Source: Verrucomicrobiia bacterium
GTDB lineage: Bacteria; Verrucomicrobiota; Verrucomicrobiia; Opitutales; Opitutaceae
Length of the DNA stretch: 6,145 bases
Direction of reading: 5' to 3'
NCBI GenBank assembly: GCA_030424825.1
Contig: JAUHWE010000306.1
Coordinates: 1 to 6,145, forward strand
Positions 5,653 to 6,145 of the stretch are shown here, piece after piece (the first letter of the stretch is position 1; the number at the start of each line of letters is the position of its first letter). Made by a program: the position numbers and the translations under genes. Below the pieces are notes generated by a model, which was given only the letters and a program-made list of their open reading frames with translations, was not told where the DNA came from and ran no database searches.

Positions 5653-6145
5653 CTACAGCTTTTTCAACTGTTCGATTACGTTGGAGGTGTCTTCGGTTGC
5701 GTTGACCGCATCGTCTTTGTAGACGATTTCGCCCTCTTTGTTGATCACGAACGTCCAACGGTTGGTGGTGATGCCGCGAGTGAGCGTGTGGAGGGCGCCG
5801 TTGATTTCGCGCTCGATCGATCCTCCATCTCGAGTGGAAACGCCGAAGGTCTTGGCGATGGCGCCATTGACATCCGATAAGAGAGGGAAGTTCAAGCCGT
5901 GGGCTTCCTTGAATAGCTTGAGGCTGTTGACCGAATCGCCGCTGATGCCGACCACGACTGCGTCGAGATCATTCAGGGCGGCGGACTGGTCGCGATAGGC
6001 ACAGGCCTGCTTGGTACAGCCTCCGGTCATGGCGGCCGGGTAAAAGTAGACGACGATATTCTTTTTCCCGAGGTGGTCCTGGAGGTTCCAGATGTCGCCT
6101 TCGTCATTGTTGGCGGCAAAACCGCTAATGGTGCTGCCAACATTG
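5653..6145 (-). CDS. bcp: PrxQ/BCP-type peroxiredoxin, N-terminus beyond the right edge
   Basis: Thiol peroxidase that reduces hydrogen peroxide and organic hydroperoxides using thioredoxin, normally cytosolic unless the missing N-terminus carries a signal. The frame is open from the stop at 5653-5655 to the right edge, showing 163 residues; the start codon lies outside. In visible numbering, the fold begins with VG (2-3) and continues through IVVYFYP (30-36). The active site PAAMTGGC fits the universal P-x3-T-x2-C pattern, with peroxidatic Cys43 and resolving Cys48 (C-TKQA-C), the PrxQ C-x4-C spacing. VVVGISGDS (63-71) and FPLLSD (86-91) follow, then the conserved Arg129 in NRWTFVINKEGEIVY. 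The usual TPGC reads TGGC here. The segment 103-126 looks slightly longer than in typical BCP. An internal ATG at 6030 starts three residues before the TGGC motif and would remove the first strands, so it is not the start. Confidence 0.92.
   Translation of the reverse strand, partial: NVGSTISGFAANNDEGDIWNLQDHLGKKNIVVYFYPAAMTGGCTKQACAYRDQSAALNDLDAVVVGISGDSVNSLKLFKEAHGLNFPLLSDVNGAIAKTFGVSTRDGGSIEREINGALHTLTRGITTNRWTFVINKEGEIVYKDDAVNATEDTSNVIEQLKKL

Noticed and set aside
5653..6030. Peroxiredoxin starting at the internal ATG at 6030
   Set aside because: The same frame continues upstream to the window edge with conserved peroxiredoxin sequence (IVVYFYP), so the ATG is internal.

Overview
The window looks like chromosomal DNA from a free-living Gram-negative bacterium, most likely of the Planctomycetota-Verrucomicrobiota group, with Verrucomicrobiota (Opitutales-like) my preferred guess. 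This is inference. It rests on intermediate GC, almost no Shine-Dalgarno sequences, several exported proteins, a ThuA-domain lipoprotein, a secreted BD-FAE-type esterase, a DUF3568-like protein, and a long-form REP-associated tyrosine transposase (RAYT). No rRNA, tRNA or CRISPR array is visible.

Layout. Positions 1-584 (minus) hold an exported protein of unknown function whose frame is broken at a run of five C (plus strand) at 240-244; one extra base would restore one open frame to the left edge. Divergent from it is a secreted alpha/beta hydrolase (835-1806, plus) with a complete catalytic triad and a possible promoter directly before a TTG start. A 290-base gap with small hairpins and a 12-bp direct repeat leads into the RAYT gene (2112-3092, plus). 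After another gap with hairpins come a ThuA-domain lipoprotein (3353-4282, plus) with its own terminator, a GatB/YqeY-domain protein (4379-4816, plus) and a small exported DUF3568-like protein (4953-5363, plus). Positions 5364-5580 contain inverted-repeat material that looks like an interspersed element. A strong minus-strand terminator (5589-5621) closes a PrxQ/BCP peroxiredoxin gene (5653-6145, minus) that runs off the right edge.

The genes do not form one pathway. The hydrolase and the ThuA protein fit a polysaccharide- or sugar-scavenging lifestyle, YqeY is a tRNA-amidotransferase-related housekeeping protein, and PrxQ detoxifies peroxides. The RAYT with its flanking structured DNA is the only mobile-type component, and RAYTs are usually domesticated single-copy genes. 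I found no convincing new multi-gene system. The points most worth checking are the frameshift, the possible leaderless TTG start, the structured DNA around the RAYT, the repeat-like block at 5369-5515, and the Gly-for-Pro variant in the PrxQ active site.
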